Assembly: GCA_963582345.1 (NCBI GenBank)
Contig: CAUZSN010000029.1
Location: forward strand, 1 to 27,506
Direction: 5' to 3'
Length of the DNA stretch: 27,506 bases
Source: CAUZSN01 sp963582345
Lineage (GTDB): Bacteria; Planctomycetota; Planctomycetia; Planctomycetales; Planctomycetaceae
Both the position numbers and the translations under genes were made by a program. Positions 26,858 to 27,506 of the stretch are shown one piece after another. The notes beneath the pieces are model-generated. The model was not told the DNA's origin. It ran no database searches and saw only the letters and a list, made by a program, of their open reading frames with translations. The first letter of the stretch is position 1. Every line of letters starts with the position of its first letter.

Positions 26858-27506
26858 ATGACTTCAATCGAGACACAATCAATCTCGGCTCCGCCAGAAC
26901 AAACCGTCAGCGACCCGTATCGCGACATCGTGATCAAGACAAACGAATCGCGGAACCTATTCGTTCTGGCGGCACACTACGTTTTCTTACGGATCGGATG
27001 GATTTTCAAGACCGAGACGGTCATCATACCGACGTTTATGGACACAATCGCCGGAGCTGGTTGGTTGCGCGGCTGCCTGCCCATGTTGAACCGCTTCGGG
27101 GCCAGCTTGCCACCAATACTGTTAGCCAACCGACTACGGAATGCGCAGCGAAAAAAATGGGGTCTACTGGGGTCCACGTTGGCGATGGCTGTCCCGTTTC
27201 TGATCCTTTCAGCCATCTGGTTCGCAATAGAACAAAAACGTCAGTTCTGGCTGCCGGCGGTATTTCTGCTTTGCTATACGGTCTTCTTTGTGGCAACCGG
27301 ATTGAACCGACTTTGCTACGGAACCCTTCAGGGGAAACTAATTCGTCCCCATCGTCGAGGACGATTGTTGGCGCTTTCGGGCCTGATCGGATCGATTGTT
27401 TCCATCGTCTGCGCTTGGTTTCTGCTGCAGCATTGGCTGAGATTGTCGGACGGCGGATACGGCTACCTCTTTGCCTTTACCGGACTGGGGTTCTTTTTCG
27501 CTAGCT
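26858..27506 (+). CDS. MFS-type transporter, N-terminal half, cut by window end
   Basis: An open frame from ATG 26858 runs off the window after 216 codons. It starts with about 30 polar residues (MTSIETQSISAPPEQTV), then hydrophobic helices: NLFVLAAHYVFLRIGW, a second around LNRFGASLPPILLANRL, WGLLGSTLAMAVPFLILSAI, WLPAVFLLCYTVFFVATGL, LLALSGLIGSIVSIVCAWFL, and YGYLFAFTGLGFFFA at the edge. A basic loop NRLRNAQRKK follows helix 2, where MFS proteins carry their loop motif. The six-helix half and this loop support an MFS permease in the inner membrane. The substrate is unknown. The upstream 286 bases hold a possible -10 box TACAAT (26807-26812) without a good -35 box. The gene is complete only beyond this window. 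Confidence 0.75.
   Translation, partial: MTSIETQSISAPPEQTVSDPYRDIVIKTNESRNLFVLAAHYVFLRIGWIFKTETVIIPTFMDTIAGAGWLRGCLPMLNRFGASLPPILLANRLRNAQRKKWGLLGSTLAMAVPFLILSAIWFAIEQKRQFWLPAVFLLCYTVFFVATGLNRLCYGTLQGKLIRPHRRGRLLALSGLIGSIVSIVCAWFLLQHWLRLSDGGYGYLFAFTGLGFFFAS

Noticed and set aside
26998..27504. 168-residue plus-strand frame at the window end
   Set aside because: It is a shadow of the MFS gene in another frame; the other frame gives regular hydrophobic helices while this one is compositionally random.

Overview
The window looks like chromosomal DNA from a planctomycete, most likely of the Pirellulaceae or a related lineage. This rests on recognition of protein families, not on a database search. 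The pointers are: an enlarged acyl carrier protein next to a ketoreductase; a lysine-tailed small protein of a type I associate with planctomycetes; an adjacent pair resembling YhaO and YhaN; a tandem-GAF protein fused to an HlyD-type membrane adaptor; a planctomycete-style IspG; and a coproheme decarboxylase (HemQ). Most of the content is housekeeping or lineage-typical. I see no phage, insertion sequence, CRISPR array or plasmid function.

Layout. 1-2.5 kb (+): a short-chain reductase, a carboxymuconolactone-decarboxylase-family protein and an extended acyl carrier protein, with inverted repeats on both sides of the ACP gene. 2.6-3.1 kb: the decayed C-terminal part of a sigma-70 factor. 3.4-5.6 kb (-): two zinc-dependent medium-chain dehydrogenases. 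5.8-6.8 kb (+): a lysine-rich small protein, tRNA-Ser(GGA) and a probable broken gene. 6.8-7.9 kb (-): ispG. 8.1-8.6 kb: a BON-domain gene split by an in-frame TGA. 8.8-13.3 kb (+): a two-gene operon coding for an SbcD/YhaO-like protein whose metal ligands are nearly all replaced, and an SbcC/YhaN-like ATPase with a membrane hairpin in its coiled coil. 13.3-14.2 kb (-): hemQ. 14.4-17.5 kb (+): the GAF-HlyD fusion and a secreted beta-propeller glycosidase-like protein. 17.8-24.4 kb (-): dnaE and uvrA. 24.9-26.6 kb (-): a tiny basic protein and a CCA-adding enzyme/poly(A) polymerase. 26.9 kb to the end (+): the first half of an MFS-type transporter, cut by the window edge.

How the genes work together. 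The clearest unit is the 8.8-13.3 kb pair. The two genes overlap by ATGA, so the proteins are probably translated together and act as a complex, but the presumed nuclease subunit seems unable to bind metal. The reductase and ACP (and perhaps the decarboxylase-like protein) suggest a specialised acyl-ACP pathway whose ketosynthase would lie outside the window. dnaE and uvrA are replication and repair genes in one direction. Three damaged genes lie within about 6 kb (2.6-8.6 kb), each with one evident coding lesion, so this stretch is either decaying or carries assembly errors. The best candidates for a second look are the metal-site-less YhaO-like protein with its membrane-looped ATPase, the Walker B Asp-to-Asn change in UvrA, and the inverted repeats around the ACP gene.
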